A stretch of DNA of 64,000 nt. It comes from Aplidium turbinatum. Taxonomy: Eukaryota; Chordata; Ascidiacea; Aplousobranchia; Polyclinidae. The stretch is from the NCBI GenBank assembly GCA_918807975.1, contig OU964918.1, forward strand, positions 36,874,477 to 36,938,476. The letters are read 5' to 3'. The position numbers were made by a program, and so were the translations under genes. Below, piece by piece: positions 1 through 20,950 of this stretch (position 1 is the stretch's first letter; each line of letters opens with the position of its first letter). The notes beneath the pieces were generated by a model that was not told where the DNA came from, ran no database searches, and saw only the letters and a list, made by a program, of their open reading frames with translations.

Positions 1-327
1 GGACGACATGGTCTACTCTCTGGTCTGTGGCGCCACACTCGCATCCCGGTGAGGGAGCCAGGCCCCATCTGCACATGTCTGAACGAAAGCGACCGACGCC
101 CGTTCGTAGGCGGTTAAGCCGGACCCACGCAAGTCTTGCGAGGGACATTCCCGGAGGGTGGGGATCGACGTCGGGTAGGAAATCACGGAGTCGGGAGGTG
201 TTGTTTTGCCACTCCATGTTCCATGTGTAGTTCGTCCAGTGTGCAGCACTTATTTCAAGATCTTCAACGTTGTTCAGGAGCTGTCGTGCGGCGGGCACAA
301 ATGGGCCTCCTGATTTCAGTCGTTGCA
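1..327 (-). mobile_element. LINE (non-LTR retrotransposon) 3' part, ORF2 C-terminus
   Basis: Read on the minus strand, this encodes the tail of a non-LTR reverse transcriptase polyprotein, with the typical ends RLNRLRTGVGRF and GCECGATDQ..DHVV. It matches 6597-6860 almost base for base. The copy runs off the left edge of the window, so its 3' end and any target-site duplication cannot be seen. The segment immediately to the right (about 328-675) is the preceding part of the same ORF but lies on the opposite strand. Confidence 0.8.
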
Positions 328-675
328 CTTTTGAGGCGACTGGCGGGTTCCGGCTGGGGAGCTGATGCGAAAACCCTTCGCACAGCTACCTTGGCCCTCG
401 TCCATTCTACCGCTGAGTACTGCGCACCAGTGTGGTGCCGCAGCTCCCACACCCGCCACATTGACAACGCCATCGATGACGCACTACGCACTGTGACTGG
501 ATGCCTGCGTCCCACTCCAACGGACTGCTTTTTCATCCTTGCAGGCATCCAACATGCTGAGCTTCGCCGTAAAGGAGCCATGATTTCCCTTGCTCGTCGC
601 GCTTTGGACCCCGACCACCTCCTCCACAGTACATTCCAGCGCCTACCTGAAGAACAGCAGCGATTGAAACTGTGG
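328..675 (+). mobile_element. LINE ORF2 segment, inverted relative to its 3' part
   Basis: The plus strand encodes a reverse-transcriptase C-terminal block containing LRRLAGSGWGADAKTLRTA, HSTAEYCAPVWCRS and DALRTVTGCLRPTPTD, a combination common in animal LINE ORF2 proteins. The block ends with QQRLK. The minus-strand segment at 1-327 begins with an equivalent QRLK, so the two pieces are consecutive parts of one element joined head to head. It is 5' truncated and abuts a hAT relic at about 676. Confidence 0.8.
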
Positions 676-1843
676 TTGAGTTTTTGACAAGAATGCAACA
701 CACAAGTCATCTTCAACGTCCAGGCGATTTCGATGTTTCGTTTTTATTGTAACAAGAGCTGAGAATCCTGCCTCGTAAAGGTAAGTGGTTATGAATGGTG
801 ACAAAACAATAATCGCTTGCTTTGCCAAGAATGGGTAGGTTTGCGAGCACCAAAATTCTTCCACAGTTTTTGAATGAAATTCAATGCGTAATAACTCTTT
901 TGATCTCAAATCAATTAGGTCATCTTTACTGAGATCGTCATCGCTAATGTTGTTCAAGTCAAAAAGAAAAGGATTTCAAATCCATGTTTCAACTTCGTTC
1001 GGCAGGTGTTCTAAATTAATAGGCCTATAACGTTGAAATAAGATTTGCAGGGTTTCCAAGTGTGCGCAAAATTTTTCTCTCAAAGAGATCAAAAAAGTAC
1101 ATTCTCTTTGAGTTTCATCCATCAAGATAAGATCTTCTAACATTGGAAAGTTAGCGTAATTACCTGCTTCCAATCTGCGTTTCCAAACCGGCAACTTAGC
1201 TAAAAACGCTTTCAGTTTTTCAGCTGCATCAATTATTGTCACACCTGGTCCTTGAATTCCACGATTAATATTGTTAATATGACCGAAAATATCGACTAAG
1301 TAGGCCATGCCGTATAGAAAACTTTTACTCTCAAACAATTTTGAGAGGAGACTTCCTTTTGCTTTTAAAAGAGTTGACGTATACTTCACTTTTTAGCTGC
1401 TGCAGTCGTTTTAAAACTTTTCCTGTAGATAACCAACGTAGCCTGCCTCAGAATGATACAAAAGTTCTTTGTAATCTGACCCTACTTCTTGACAGAGCGC
1501 TTTAAAAGTACGGTGGTTTACAGCTCTGCTTCTGATAAAATTAACAACTTTCACGCAATTCGTCAGAATTTTTTTGAGACTTGCTGCTAAAGTTTTTGCT
1601 GCTAAGGTGTAGGCTACCTGTGCAAGAAGCAATAGGTAAAAGCCACGCGAGGAGCTTCGTTTTTTACTAAAGCAGCAAATCCGGATTTGTTCCCGAGCAT
1701 AGCTGGTGCTCCATCCGTGCATATAAAACAAAATTCATCAAATGCATGCATATAGTCTAAAATTCATCAAGGTAATCATGGACTCCCAAATGCTTTCTCA
1801 CGGACCCCCAAGGGGTCCGCGAACCCCAGGTTGGGAACCACTG
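676..1843 (-). mobile_element. hAT transposon relic, ZBED5/Buster-like transposase
   Basis: Three consecutive minus-strand coding pieces (1731-1411, 1389-976, 957-643) resemble the C-terminal half of ZBED5/FAM200-type hAT transposases. One carries a SLKKILTNCVKVVNFIRSRA block. The next carries an AYLVDIFGHINNINRGIQG block. The last carries the dimerisation motif (LYEAGFSALVTIKTKHRNRL, then VEDDL). The element's end at 1843 reads CAGTGGTTCCCAACC on the minus strand, a hAT-type terminus. The opposite end appears replaced by the LINE insertion. The reading frame is broken between the pieces, so the copy is inactive. Confidence 0.75.
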
Positions 1844-1993
1844 GCTATTGTCACGTACAAGTTAAAATAGGCTACTGAGCGTTCAACTCGTTAGTAGGCT
1901 AACCTTATTTAGGCTGCGCCATAATGTTGGCGAAAAAGTTAAACCAGTTAGCCTACGCAGAAAATTTTTAAAACCAAAAAATTTACTAGTCGG

Positions 1994-2538
1994 TGTTCCA
2001 GCCAATTGTTCACCAAATCAAACGTCATATAAAACCGTTATGGTCTACTTAACCTAGCTGGCATCTACGTCATGGAAATTGCTAAAAAATGTCCAAATAT
2101 TGCACCATCATTCGTAGACCTGATGAAACATTGCATCATCACCTTTGAACACCTGTTTGAATTGCTTGACAATGCCTTTCATTATTGCGTCACATAACTG
2201 CTTACGTGAGTTTGAGATATCGCAAATCATTCTGATCATTCTTAAAATTGTTACTTGGAAGTTGGTCGCATATTTAATTGTTTTGCTTATTGCTTGAATA
2301 AGCTGGGCAAAATTTCCGTCTTTTATCCAAGTAATCTGTTGTAGTGACAAGTTTTTAGTGGTGTACGGTGTTGCATCTCAATTTCGACAGCCAGGTGGCT
2401 AATTTTACAGAAATACACTTTTTGAATAGACGTTTCAAAGGAGTGTTTCTTTTTCGGTCATTACATACAGACGAACGGATCCGAGAATCTTATGTTACAA
2501 TTTTCCCACGAAGAGATTATGGTTTACCGCTGTGACCA
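1994..2538. repeat. Dispersed repeat, copy 1 (second copy 56539-57055)
   Basis: Collinear with 56539-57055 over its full length with scattered substitutions and small indels. Both copies share, for example, TTCACCAAATCAAACGTC near the start and CACGAAGAGATTAT near the end. No convincing protein, terminal inverted repeat or target-site duplication is visible. It is probably the interior of a non-autonomous transposon. Confidence 0.75.
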
Positions 2539-3234
2539 GTTGGCAACAAATTAAAAATTTGACGCCAGCAACACATTTTTGTAGCATAGGCTACTGTTTT
2601 GTTCCCTCATATAAATTTTTTTGGCTATATAACTTATAACTGCTGTTATCAAAACAAGAGTTCTGTTTTCAATTCAATTTTAATTCAATTTATTTTGCAT
2701 TGCTGGCGCAAACATGTAGAGAACAGCAAAGTAAACACACGAATTTGGCACCAACAAAAGAGAAAGATGGCAAAACCAAAAGGTTTAAAATATGCAAAAA
2801 CAGTGTTTGGATGTCACTGTTTTTAATTTGCACAGCCACCTTTTTTAACCTATTGTAAGTGTTATCTTAGCCTCTGTGTAGTAGTACGCTGTGGATGTTG
2901 AGATAGTTCACGAACATGACGATTGACACGCACCCAAATAAAACGATAACAACACACCCTATCTTTCCAACACAACAAAGTGGGCGTTTTCAATATCAAC
3001 CAATGAAAATAAACCAATGTTTTTTAAGAGCAATTACGAAACAGCTGACTTTTTCCAGTGCTGCCAATTTTCCAATCTGTACAAAATACCTTTTAATTTT
3101 TCCGATTACGGTATATTAATAAGAAATCAAGTTTGCTACTGTACTTAAATCTTAAGATATTTTAAACACTTTATAGTGATTTATTTCCAGTTTGATTTTA
3201 TTTCAGCAATGTTTGTTTGTCGTATCCAGGCTTA
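2539..3234. other. AT-rich stretch, nothing recognised
   Basis: No homologous coding sequence, terminal repeat or RNA gene was recognised. Open frames here are short and compositionally random. Confidence 0.5.
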
Positions 3235-3425
3235 CACCCGGTGATTGAAAATTTTGATTAAGTGGACGGGAAGGCAAGGAAGCCAATCTTCATGTCCACC
3301 TTCAGGCATGCCTTTAAGTGTCCTGCTAAAGACACAGCCGCACGCTTTTGAGCGGTGTCGAACCGGTGCCCTTTCGATTACATTTTCAGGGCTCTCATCA
3401 CTCGGCTATGCAGCCGACGTGTGTA
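3235..3425 (-). mobile_element. tRNA-derived SINE
   Basis: On the minus strand the head has a tRNA-like A box (TAGCCGAGTGATGAGAG) and B box (GGTTCGACACC) in the correct order and spacing of an RNA polymerase III promoter. These are followed by a SINE body with TGTGTCTTTAGCAGGACACTT, a motif widespread in animal SINEs. It is not a tRNA gene: no acceptor-stem pairing is evident and the transcript continues past the tRNA region. A similar, more degraded unit is seen near 56140. Confidence 0.65.
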
Positions 3426-3439
3426 AACATTAATACAGT

Positions 3440-4226
3440 ACATTTTTTTCATAAACACAGAAACATTTGTTAAGCCAATTTACTTTTTGTGTCGAAGTTT
3501 CTTAAAGGAAAATTAGAGAGAAACTGAAATTGTACAAAATAAATCTAAATGTTTATTTAACTTTTTTTATCAATTTTTGTGTAGTTTTAGCTATTTTTCA
3601 TAACTTTTCAATTTATTTTGTTGTTTTTATACTCAATAATTATCTTTTTTTCCATGATTCACAACTTTTTGACGTTTTTATCTGGCAACTTTTAAATTAT
3701 TGAAACTTAGTTCACACATGTGGGATAGTAAGTCCGTAAAGTGAATGAAGGGCAAAGGAAAAGACCGAAAAGTTTGCTAATCAGTGACTGACTGACTGAC
3801 TGACTGATATTTAATTATAACAATATTTGTCATAAAAGCTGGCGGATAGAAAATGAGTAGCTAAACTCTTAATGCAACCCATTTGGGTTGAATAAGCTAA
3901 TATACACCAGTAAAGATATGGTGCGTGTCAGCTGGGATTTCTACACAGCCTGGTTTACAAACAAGTAACAACCCATAAACATAGCCAAGATGGATTAAGA
4001 TAGTTTGTAATAACAGAAGACAACAATGGATTGGATCATGGAGCTCTGCATGAGTGGTCAATGAAGCATGTGATTGAAAGCTAAACGGGAAATGAAAATG
4101 TTCGTCGATCTACAGATTTTGCAGTGAAAAGAATTGCTTTAAGTTATCCTGAAGGAAGACGAATGTGCAGAAGAGGGAAGAGAACTAATAATTAAAGTAT
4201 AGCAAGTTCCACAGCAATCAAGCCAA
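3440..4226. other. AT-rich spacer with a small GACT microsatellite
   Basis: Contains a short GACT tandem run (about 3785-3808) and otherwise low-complexity AT-rich sequence. No gene recognised. Confidence 0.5.
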
Positions 4227-4374
4227 TGAGAAATTTGATTTTGTTTAGAAATTGCATATTGAGACAACAACTACCGCACTAAAGATGCCAACAATTTTTT
4301 TGAGAAATTTGATTTTGTTTAGAAATTGCATATTGAGACAACAACTACCGTACTAAAGATGCCAACAATTTTTT
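4227..4374. repeat. Tandem duplication, 74-bp unit x2
   Basis: The unit starting TGAGAAATTTGATTTTG at 4227 is repeated head to tail from 4301 with essentially one visible difference (CCGCACT versus CCGTACT). The near identity implies a recent local duplication. Confidence 0.9.
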
Positions 4375-4829
4375 TCTTTTGTTGAGTTCACTTTTCGAAA
4401 AAAAATTCACAAAAAACTGTTTGAAAAGTGTTAAGGTAAAATTACTGTAGCTGCTTGGCTGATTTTTAGGCTGTATATATATATTTGTTTTGCATTGAGA
4501 CTGAGGTGCTAATAGTCTAATTGGTCAATAGGCATCTTAAATTATTTCAAGACGTAGCTATGCTATATCTATGATGCTGTGCACATAGCATGGCATTGTA
4601 AATATAATGATTTCATGCAAAATGTTTTTATTTTTGGTACTTTTTATGCATATCATGAAAAAATTTTCTGATGACTTCACGGTGCATCACTTTGAAGTCT
4701 AGATTCTAGACAGGAAAAATTTTTACAATTAGTACTGAAAGTAACAGGGACAATTGTCCCTCCCCAAAAACACAGAGAAGTAACTGTTTTCATGGTGTTG
4801 TTGTAAGTTTGGATTTACGGTATGTAGAC

Positions 4830-6103
4830 CAGTGGTTTTTAACCTTGGGTAATTACCCACATGTGGGTAATTTCAGGATAGCAGGTGGGTAATCAGCTGA
4901 ACCAGAATATTTAGAATTATAGATGTAACAAACAATGTCACAGCTGTAAGTGGTAAAGTTGCTTTATTACTTACACTTTTTTTGATGTTTTGAGTCCGAT
5001 CAAAACAACCAAACAAGCACAGTGATATTTTCTCATTTTTAGAATTGTTTCGTCATAGTGATTTATTTTTCGCATCACTTTTGTTGCCGGTTTTATGTAT
5101 TTCATTTTTGTGACATAATAGTAAGATGTTTCTTGTATAATCAGTTCATTTACAGTTGTTTTATGAGCAAGCTTGATGGCTGCGTTGCTGTTTGAAATAG
5201 TATAGCTAAGTGTACCGTACATTTAGAGTTAGTGTTGATACGAGCGAGCTATATTCTTTTGAAGATGAAAGCTTGGGAAAATTCTGGGGAATGATGGGGA
5301 AAGCATATCCAAAAGTTGTGCAAAACCACTAACACTGTTGACTATGTTCCCTTCCACTTATCTCTGTGAATCAGCATTTTCAAGTGTTGTTGCTTTGAAG
5401 TCAAAATTTCAAAACAAGCTGTTAGATCTGAAATCAGATTTGCTTTGTGCAATGTGCAGTATCCAAAATCGCACCCAATATTGCATCAATTGTACAAAAA
5501 AAAAGCGCAAATGTCTCACTGAAACTATTGATGCCGTTCTTTACATTAAATGTTATTTTTGCTGAAAAACGCTGTTTTATATTTTTATTAATTTTAAAAA
5601 AGGAGGCGATTACTTTAAACCCGTATCAACGTAAAGTCAATCGGGGATCCGCGTTAAGCAGATACAAAAGCATCAAAAATTTAAGAAAAATGTGAACACT
5701 ATAATATAAACGACGACCTTTTAGAGTACATGTTAATATTATGAGTACATGCATAATTTTGCAGACTTATTTGTTTCTTAGCAACCAAATAACATTTTTA
5801 GTCATTTTTTTTAAAGTGAACTGCTGTAAATTTTACTGTACTATGCTGTTGATAAAAGTTGTACTGATGAGGGTTCAATACCCAAAATCGCGCGATATGC
5901 AACATAAGAATTTCTAATTGGAACCCATGTACTCATAATATTAACATGTATATATATACTCTAAAAGGTCGTCGTTTATATTATAGTGTTCACATTTTTC
6001 TTATATTTTTAATATGGTAAAATAGATAAAATTAGATTTTGGGTAATGGGACTTTGATCTGGACAGAAATGGGTAATAAGGGAAAAAAGGTTAAAAACCC
6101 CTG
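4830..6103 (+). mobile_element. hAT transposon copy with transposase C-terminal remnant
   Basis: Terminal inverted repeats CAGTGGTTTTTAACCTT (4830) and AAAAACCCCTG (ending 6103) are flanked by a perfect 8-bp target-site duplication ATGTAGAC (4822-4829 and 6104-6111), the hallmark of hAT. Plus-strand coding at about 5338-5470 gives FPSTYLCESAFSSVVALKSK, the conserved hAT C-terminal dimerisation motif. Most of the transposase is gone, and a hairpin element sits inside at 5684-5998. Confidence 0.85.
5684..5998. mobile_element. Hairpin MITE nested in hAT copy
   Basis: Arms at about 5684-5751 and 5926-5998 are reverse complements. The outer parts read AGAAAAATGTGAACACTATA and its complement, continuing through CGACGACCTTTTAGAG. 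The flanks are compatible with a TA target duplication, as for Tc1/mariner-type MITEs, but AT-richness makes that assignment weak. The centre holds no coding sequence. Confidence 0.7.
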
Positions 6104-6462
6104 ATGTAGACCCATTGACATCATTGTGTTTTGTGAAGATTTCCCTCCCCCTTAAACTACTTGTTGGTTCCTCCCCTGTACATGATTGTGATGCAATGTG
6201 TAACATGCAAGTTTTAGTGAAGTGACTATCTTTGAAATATGTTTTGAGCTGCTTTTTTCATGTGCTTTACTTTGAAGTGTACCGCATGCCATAAAGGATA
6301 TATAACCCCAGTGTACTCCTGCTTGCAATACTCAACATAAAAATAACAGAAAATATTGTTATAAATAGTCAATGTTTGTAACCAACTCGGATAGATAAAT
6401 GCAAGCGCAAATTTTTTAAGATAAAATAGCACTTAAGTCGTTAGAAAATTTAAGACTAGGCT

Positions 6463-6865
6463 TCTTCTTCGTCGTATGAGCTGTTCTTCCGGACTATATG
6501 TTTGGGCATGATGTCATTAGCCACTCGACAGTCTCGTCATCCAGGGCCTTCAGTCCAAGCGTTCCATGTGGTGGTTGATGGATTGGGCAGTCATGGACGA
6601 CATGATCTACTGTCTGGTCTGTGGCGCCACACTCGCATCCCGGTGAGGGAGCCAGGCCCCATCTGCACATGTCTGAACGAAAGCGACCGACGCCGGTTCA
6701 TAGGCGGTTAAGCCGGACCCACACAAGTCTTGCGAGGGAGATTCCCAGAGGGTGGGGATCGACGTCGGGTAGGAAATTACGGAGTCGGGAGGTGTTGTTT
6801 TGCCACTCCATGTTCCATGTGTAGTTCGTCCAGTGTGCCGCACTTATTCCAAGATCTTCAACTAC
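6463..6865 (-). mobile_element. 5'-truncated LINE copy with 11-bp target-site duplication
   Basis: On the minus strand this is the last ~400 bp of the same LINE as 1-327. It carries the ORF2 tail ending in a DDETVEWLM..CPN motif, then a short 3' end with a GACGAAGAAGAAG repeat-like tail. The insertion is bracketed by a perfect AAGACTAGGCT duplication (6452-6462 and 6866-6876), the signature of target-primed reverse transcription. It is non-functional because almost all of the element is missing. Confidence 0.9.
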
Positions 6866-6876
6866 AAGACTAGGCT

Positions 6877-7498
6877 AATTCCAAACAATCATTGAGATTT
6901 TTTTTCTTGATAAAATTTGGTTTCAAAGTAATTTTGATAAAAAAATTTGCACCACAAGGAAATTTTGTTGATTTTTCCAAATTCTCCATTTCAATAGATG
7001 TACCGGTAAGCATTCACTGATCACTCAGTAGTAAATCCTCAAAAAAATACACTAAAGACCACCTGCTTTAAATTTCCAGCACTTGTTGTGATGCTGTGTG
7101 ATCAAAGAGTCTTGGCAGTGTTGCTCAAACAAGAAACTTTATCCCAAATTTGGCAAATTATTTTCAAACATTTTTTTATTGTATTCATATTTCACCGTCC
7201 AATTTCCATTGCTCTGCGTCCCTATGCAAAACAAAAATGGTTTCTACCTTGTTAAGTGAACTGTTTTTCTCAGCCAATATTGAGAGACATTTCAAAATAT
7301 ATATTGAAAGAGAATAATTATATCGGAGATCACTGTGATCATCATCATTGCAGTTGTATGCATGATTGTGCACTTGTGTGTAAAAAGCACCATGGATATA
7401 CGTATTTTTAATGGAATGACTATATATAAATATGTAACAGATAGATATGGCCACTTCCTATTTTTAAGCATTGATGCTTTACATTATAATTTATTATA
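6877..7498. other. AT-rich stretch upstream of HPPD, nothing recognised
   Basis: No coding homology or terminal repeats seen. Part of it may belong to the HPPD upstream region. Confidence 0.45.
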
Positions 7499-7506
7499 AA
7501 TTTTTG

Positions 7507-7684
7507 GGAGCTGGTATACTAGTCCCTCCCCCTGGTAACTCATGACAAAGAGGAATTGACCAAAACATGTGGATTGAAGTGTGTGAACAGTAAAGCAAAG
7601 GTAAAGTAGTTTCACCCTATATGTTTGGTCGAGTCCTGTCTGTCATGAGTTACCAAGAGGGGGGGGGACTTGTATACCAGCTCC
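7507..7684. mobile_element. 178-bp MITE just upstream of the HPPD start codon
   Basis: Inverted arms GGAGCTGGTATAC (7507) and GTATACCAGCTCC (ending 7684), extending inward through a C/G run and TGGTAACTCATG. They are flanked by a perfect 8-bp duplication AATTTTTG (7499-7506 and 7685-7692). An 8-bp duplication fits a hAT-type non-autonomous element. It ends about 80 bp before the predicted HPPD start codon, so it could lie in the promoter or 5' UTR. A related sequence occurs near 51911-51975. Confidence 0.85.
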
Positions 7685-7764
7685 AATTTTTGTTTAGATT
7701 AGCAATAGCTCACATTTTTGCATTGGGTGAAACGGATTTTTTTTTTATTACAAAACTACAAGTC

Positions 7765-16711
<8,947 letters not shown>

Positions 16712-17045
16712 TCAAGCGTTGTTTATCTGCCTCATTGAGGAATTTTTTGTGATTGAATTTTTCTGAAAGTAGTCGCTCAATAACGTTTTGGTGAGTATTG
16801 TACACTTGTTTGTGTCGTGGCCTTGTTTGACTTAAAGAATAGCCGATTCTACTGTAATCATCAGCATTTGCTAATCAAATTCATTTTTACCTCCTCTATG
16901 CATTGCTATCATGTTTTCACCGAAGAGATAAAAAAAAAATATGTACAATTGATTGCAGCATACATTTGTTCTGTTGCTTTCGATTTTGGAAAAACTTGTT
17001 TCAGAGACTTTTTTCACTTGAGTGGTTCAGTCATTGTTCGCATTT
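16712..17045. other. HPPD 3' flank
   Basis: Follows the HPPD stop. It should include the 3' UTR, but no canonical AATAAA signal was found here. No other gene seen. Confidence 0.4.
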
Positions 17046-17133
17046 CCCAGACCGCAAAATCCGTCATTTTTACATTGATTGAACGTCCGCAGACATTGAA
17101 TCAACGTAAAAATGACGAATTTTACTGTCTGGG
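17046..17133. mobile_element. CCCAGACAGCAAAA hairpin MITE copy
   Basis: Same palindromic design as 15043-15131 (CCCAGACCGCAAAAT ... ACTGTCTGGG) with a few substitutions. A half copy (CCTGACAGCAAATT, then ACATTGATTTAACGTC) lies at about 17366-17410. Confidence 0.8.
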
Positions 17134-17410
17134 CTGCAACGTTCTTGCCCAGTATTGTGATACACAATATGTTGTTCGACAAACTTGATTTTTGTGGAAA
17201 TGTGTCTCTCGCACTGTTTGAAGTTAATTTCATGAATTTTAAATCGTTTTGTGCACGTTAGTGTACTCCACATCAGCAAAGGCGGTGTTTAACATTTAAC
17301 AACAACCTATATTTCTGTACATAATATTACCCAAAACAACAATCGCGCTTCAGGCACAGCCCTGACAGCAAATTAACAGTTCTTTTCACATTGATTTAAC
17401 GTCCGCAGAC

Positions 17411-18651
17411 GATTGACTATCATTTCGGACGATTGCATTTTCTTTTGAATACTCAATGTTAAGCACTGATACTTCACATGAACGAATCGCAGCAATCGGT
17501 CTGGGTCGAAGTTAATGTTTATTTAACGTGCTTCCATGGATCATTCTCGACATAAGCCTGTGATTTTTGCTACAAGGTATTAGTCTGACCAAACTGAAGT
17601 TCACACAAACCTAATTTGAAACTTTTATATTACTGTTTGACCAATCTTGTTATGTGATTATGAACGTACACAGGTTGATTTTAGGCGTATCGTGTGTAGT
17701 TATTTTATGGAGACTAGTTTTTAAAACCATGTCTATTCGCTGATTGGTGAAATGTAGTCTTGTGAGTTGATACAAACTTTCTTTGCTGTTTTGCTCGCAG
17801 GCTTACGCCTACCGATAGTGCTCACAATAATTGCACTGTGTGAGTTTGGTAACTGAAAATATAATGTACACACCACACTTAATGTTGAAATTGCGACAAG
17901 AGATAGGCTACTCCAATCGTTTCCATCTAACGGCTTGATAGCCTGAGACCGTACAATGAATGAAAGCAGTTTTTTAGCGATTTTAAAACAGCAGCGGGCA
18001 AGCGAAATTCGTAAGGCGTAGTTGCTCCACCGCGAGCTGTTGAAGGCATGTTATAACTAATAAGAGCAGTTAATTTTATGAAAGTGTGGCACAAAACAAC
18101 TGAATCTGTTTTCGGGATTTTGTTCTGTTTCGGTACCACAAACCCAAGTTGTTTTTGACAACACAAGGGTCGACTCGCTGAGCACCTCAACATCGGGAGC
18201 TTCCACTGTCGCATAAAAAAAAAAAAAAAGACAAAGACAGGTCGCTCTCCAGTATTTTCTTAGCTGTTTCAGGACTGCGACAAGTTTTATGGTTGTCGGT
18301 AAAAGTCTTGCTGGAAACTCGTTCTATTTGCCTGGAAATCTCAAGAACAATAACGAAAACCTTAGTCCAGACTCCACAGTTGTGTTTAATTGCTTGAAAT
18401 GACTAATGACTATTGTCTGTTTGTAAGTATATGTTTGACGTCAGTGAAGACAAAGTTCGTCCAAGTTAATTTCAGGTTTCGATTTTGAATGATACAGTTT
18501 CGGAAAATAAAGACTTTCAACTCGTTTAATCTTAACGTCGAAAAGCAATACTTTTTGCTTGCTATATCGTGAACGCCACGTATTCTCTTCGTTCAATTCA
18601 CATACCGAGCAAACATAACAGGCTAGGCTAAATGCCGTGAATTTAGGCTTA
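17411..18651. other. Intergenic, no gene recognised
   Basis: Convergent intergenic space downstream of HPPD. A 15-base A run lies near 18215. Open frames show no familiar domain. Confidence 0.45.
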
Positions 18652-18875
18652 GGGAACGTTCAAATATTACGTAACGCCTTCGAGGGGGGGTTATGCAAAG
18701 CGTTACGTTAGCGTCACATCGGGGGGGGGGAGGGGTTCAAGCAAAACGTTACGTAACGCTTTCGAGTACGGAATGGTAGTTTTTTGTGCTGATTTCGTAG
18801 TGAAAAAACGTTACATGGGGGAGGGGGGGGTCAAAAATTCGGAAAAAAAGCGTTACGTAATATTTGAACGTTCCC
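18652..18875. mobile_element. PIF/Harbinger-like MITE
   Basis: Terminal inverted repeats GGGAACGTTCAAATATTACG (18652) and its complement (ending 18875), continuing through TAACGC, with a TTA duplication on both sides (18649-18651, 18876-18878). The 3-bp TTA target and GGG start suggest Harbinger-type. The interior has long G tracts and no coding sequence. Confidence 0.8.
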
Positions 18876-18878
18876 TTA

Positions 18879-20872
18879 CAGAAAAAGTAGGCTGCATGAA
18901 AACGTGCTGGCATTGGCTGAAGACGGCCAAGCAGTAGTTATAAACTCGCTCTTAAATTCTGCCTTGTTTTGAACGGCACTGGTCAACTACACTATTCACG
19001 GCGGAATCGATTCTAAATAATTTATTACGACCATAATCAAATCATTGATTCGAAAAATTTGCACCAAAACAACCGTAAATGTATAATACAATAATTAATT
19101 GTTTTATTGGGAGATACGCTAATAAGGCTCACACTTTACCGTAGACCCAACGCATTGCACAGTTCATACAAAAAAGATTTTGATACTCCCAATGCGCAAG
19201 TAGCCTTGTTCCAGTGAGAAACTCAGTTCAAACTATGCTGTAATTCGCGATCTTGCTTTATTTCGGTACCACACTGTTATCAAGGACTGACATTGGAAGT
19301 TTAATGCATCTTTGTGTTTGCAATGCAACTAGATAGACAGTAAAAGCAAGCGTTTAAAAAAAGTCTCCAAAATTGTTATATTCGATTAATGTCAGATATT
19401 TAAAAGATCTCACCACCTCCAAGCTGTATCTTAGCTTCAGCAACTATGGTAAAGAAACTTTAACAGCAATATTGCAGGTGCATGACAAAGTCGATAATCG
19501 GATTGTTATAACAAGTTGAACGCGCTTTACATAAAAGAATATAGAACAATGCTATAAAATCTGGCAATTACACAACAGTTATGATATTTTAACTTGAAAA
19601 AGCGCGTTAGGATACGAAAATACGACGTATCCAAGAATCAGTGCCTTGCAGTTAAAAGCGTCAAATTGCGGTAAAAACAACTAAAAAATAAAGCCTAATT
19701 GTTGACTTTTCTATACTGTAGTTGACAACTCAAACTGCAGTTGGCTTTACTACTTCAGTAAAGTCATCACCAGCGATGAAGCGTTTCTGTCCTAAGTCAA
19801 AATTCACTTTCATAGTAATAGCATGCAGTTCATGCGACCCCTTGTACGACGACAGCCAGACTTTTGGGTGCGGCAAAAATCACTGGATGGAGTTTTTTTC
19901 CCAATGCAATAATTTTAGTAATATAAAGACCCTGTTTTACTCACGATGAATGGCGATGAGCATTTTGCATCGACACCGCAGACGAGCCTAAGATATTTGC
20001 AGCCACACAAGTTAGAAAGGCTGTTAAATAGAGCGCCTTGCATTGAAATAAAGATATTTTTAATGCGACATCGGACGTTTGGGGGCCATGTTGACGGAAA
20101 ATGTACACTACAAGTTGACCTTTGAAGCCAATTTATGAAGAAACAGTAAATCTGCCGCTGGAAAGAACATAAAGTCAAATTCGGCAGCAAAAACTTAACT
20201 TCACTTGTGGAATTTTGTTGCTATCTGTTGCAAGCCACCACAATACCGCGTCAAAAAGTTTGAAAATGTTGGGGTAGGATACAGTAGACTATACTTTGAA
20301 ATACGACAATACAGTACAAAATGTTTGACGTTTTAAAGCTTCACGGCAGCTGTCAGCTCGAATCACACATCGTATTCTAAGTGGCGCATTTTTTTCCTTT
20401 TGGTAGCTTATCAGCTCCTTCGTATAAAAAAAAACGATAATTGCGGCGAAAAACGCGGTGGGATCAAAAAGTGAATCCAGACTTGAATCTGACTTTGTTT
20501 TCAAAGTTAAAAACTGCAAAATAGGGCACGGCCTGATTTACAACTCTGCCACCAACAATAACAGCATTAATGTGATTTGAAATATAACAAAGCAAATTTC
20601 GAGGATCCATAACGAACGTGGCATCTTTCACGCTGTCTCAACATCCATCTAATGACATCACAAAACGTGTTCAACAAACGAGAATCGAAACAGCTTCTGG
20701 TAGAATTATGTTGAACTTTCCAGCAGATGATTAACGGAATTCGACAGGTTCCAAAGCTGATGCAAACGCAACTCGGCTCTTGGCAAAGAGCGAATCGTCG
20801 ATGCGATGTCCGTCTCGCTTTTACCCCTGAAAAGAGATGAGATGTTCATAACAAAAGTACAGAACCAAACAA
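18879..20872. other. Intergenic, no gene recognised
   Basis: AT-rich; open frames such as 19722-19949 and 20289-20519 show no familiar domain, no conserved splice context and no compositional bias. Confidence 0.45.
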
Positions 20873-20950
20873 GAAATCAGTCCTTTTTACATCGATTCAG
20901 CGTTTGCAGACGCTGAATCATTGAATCAATGTAAAAAGGTTTTGTTGACT
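20873..20950. mobile_element. Diverged CAGACAGC-family hairpin MITE
   Basis: Core ACATCGATTCAGCG..GCAGACGCTGAATC and TTGAATCAATGTAAAAAGG form a hairpin. The termini are more diverged than in 15043-15131. Confidence 0.6.

Noticed and set aside
3330-3412. tRNA gene on the minus strand
   Set aside because: A and B boxes are present, but the cloverleaf stems do not pair and a SINE body follows.
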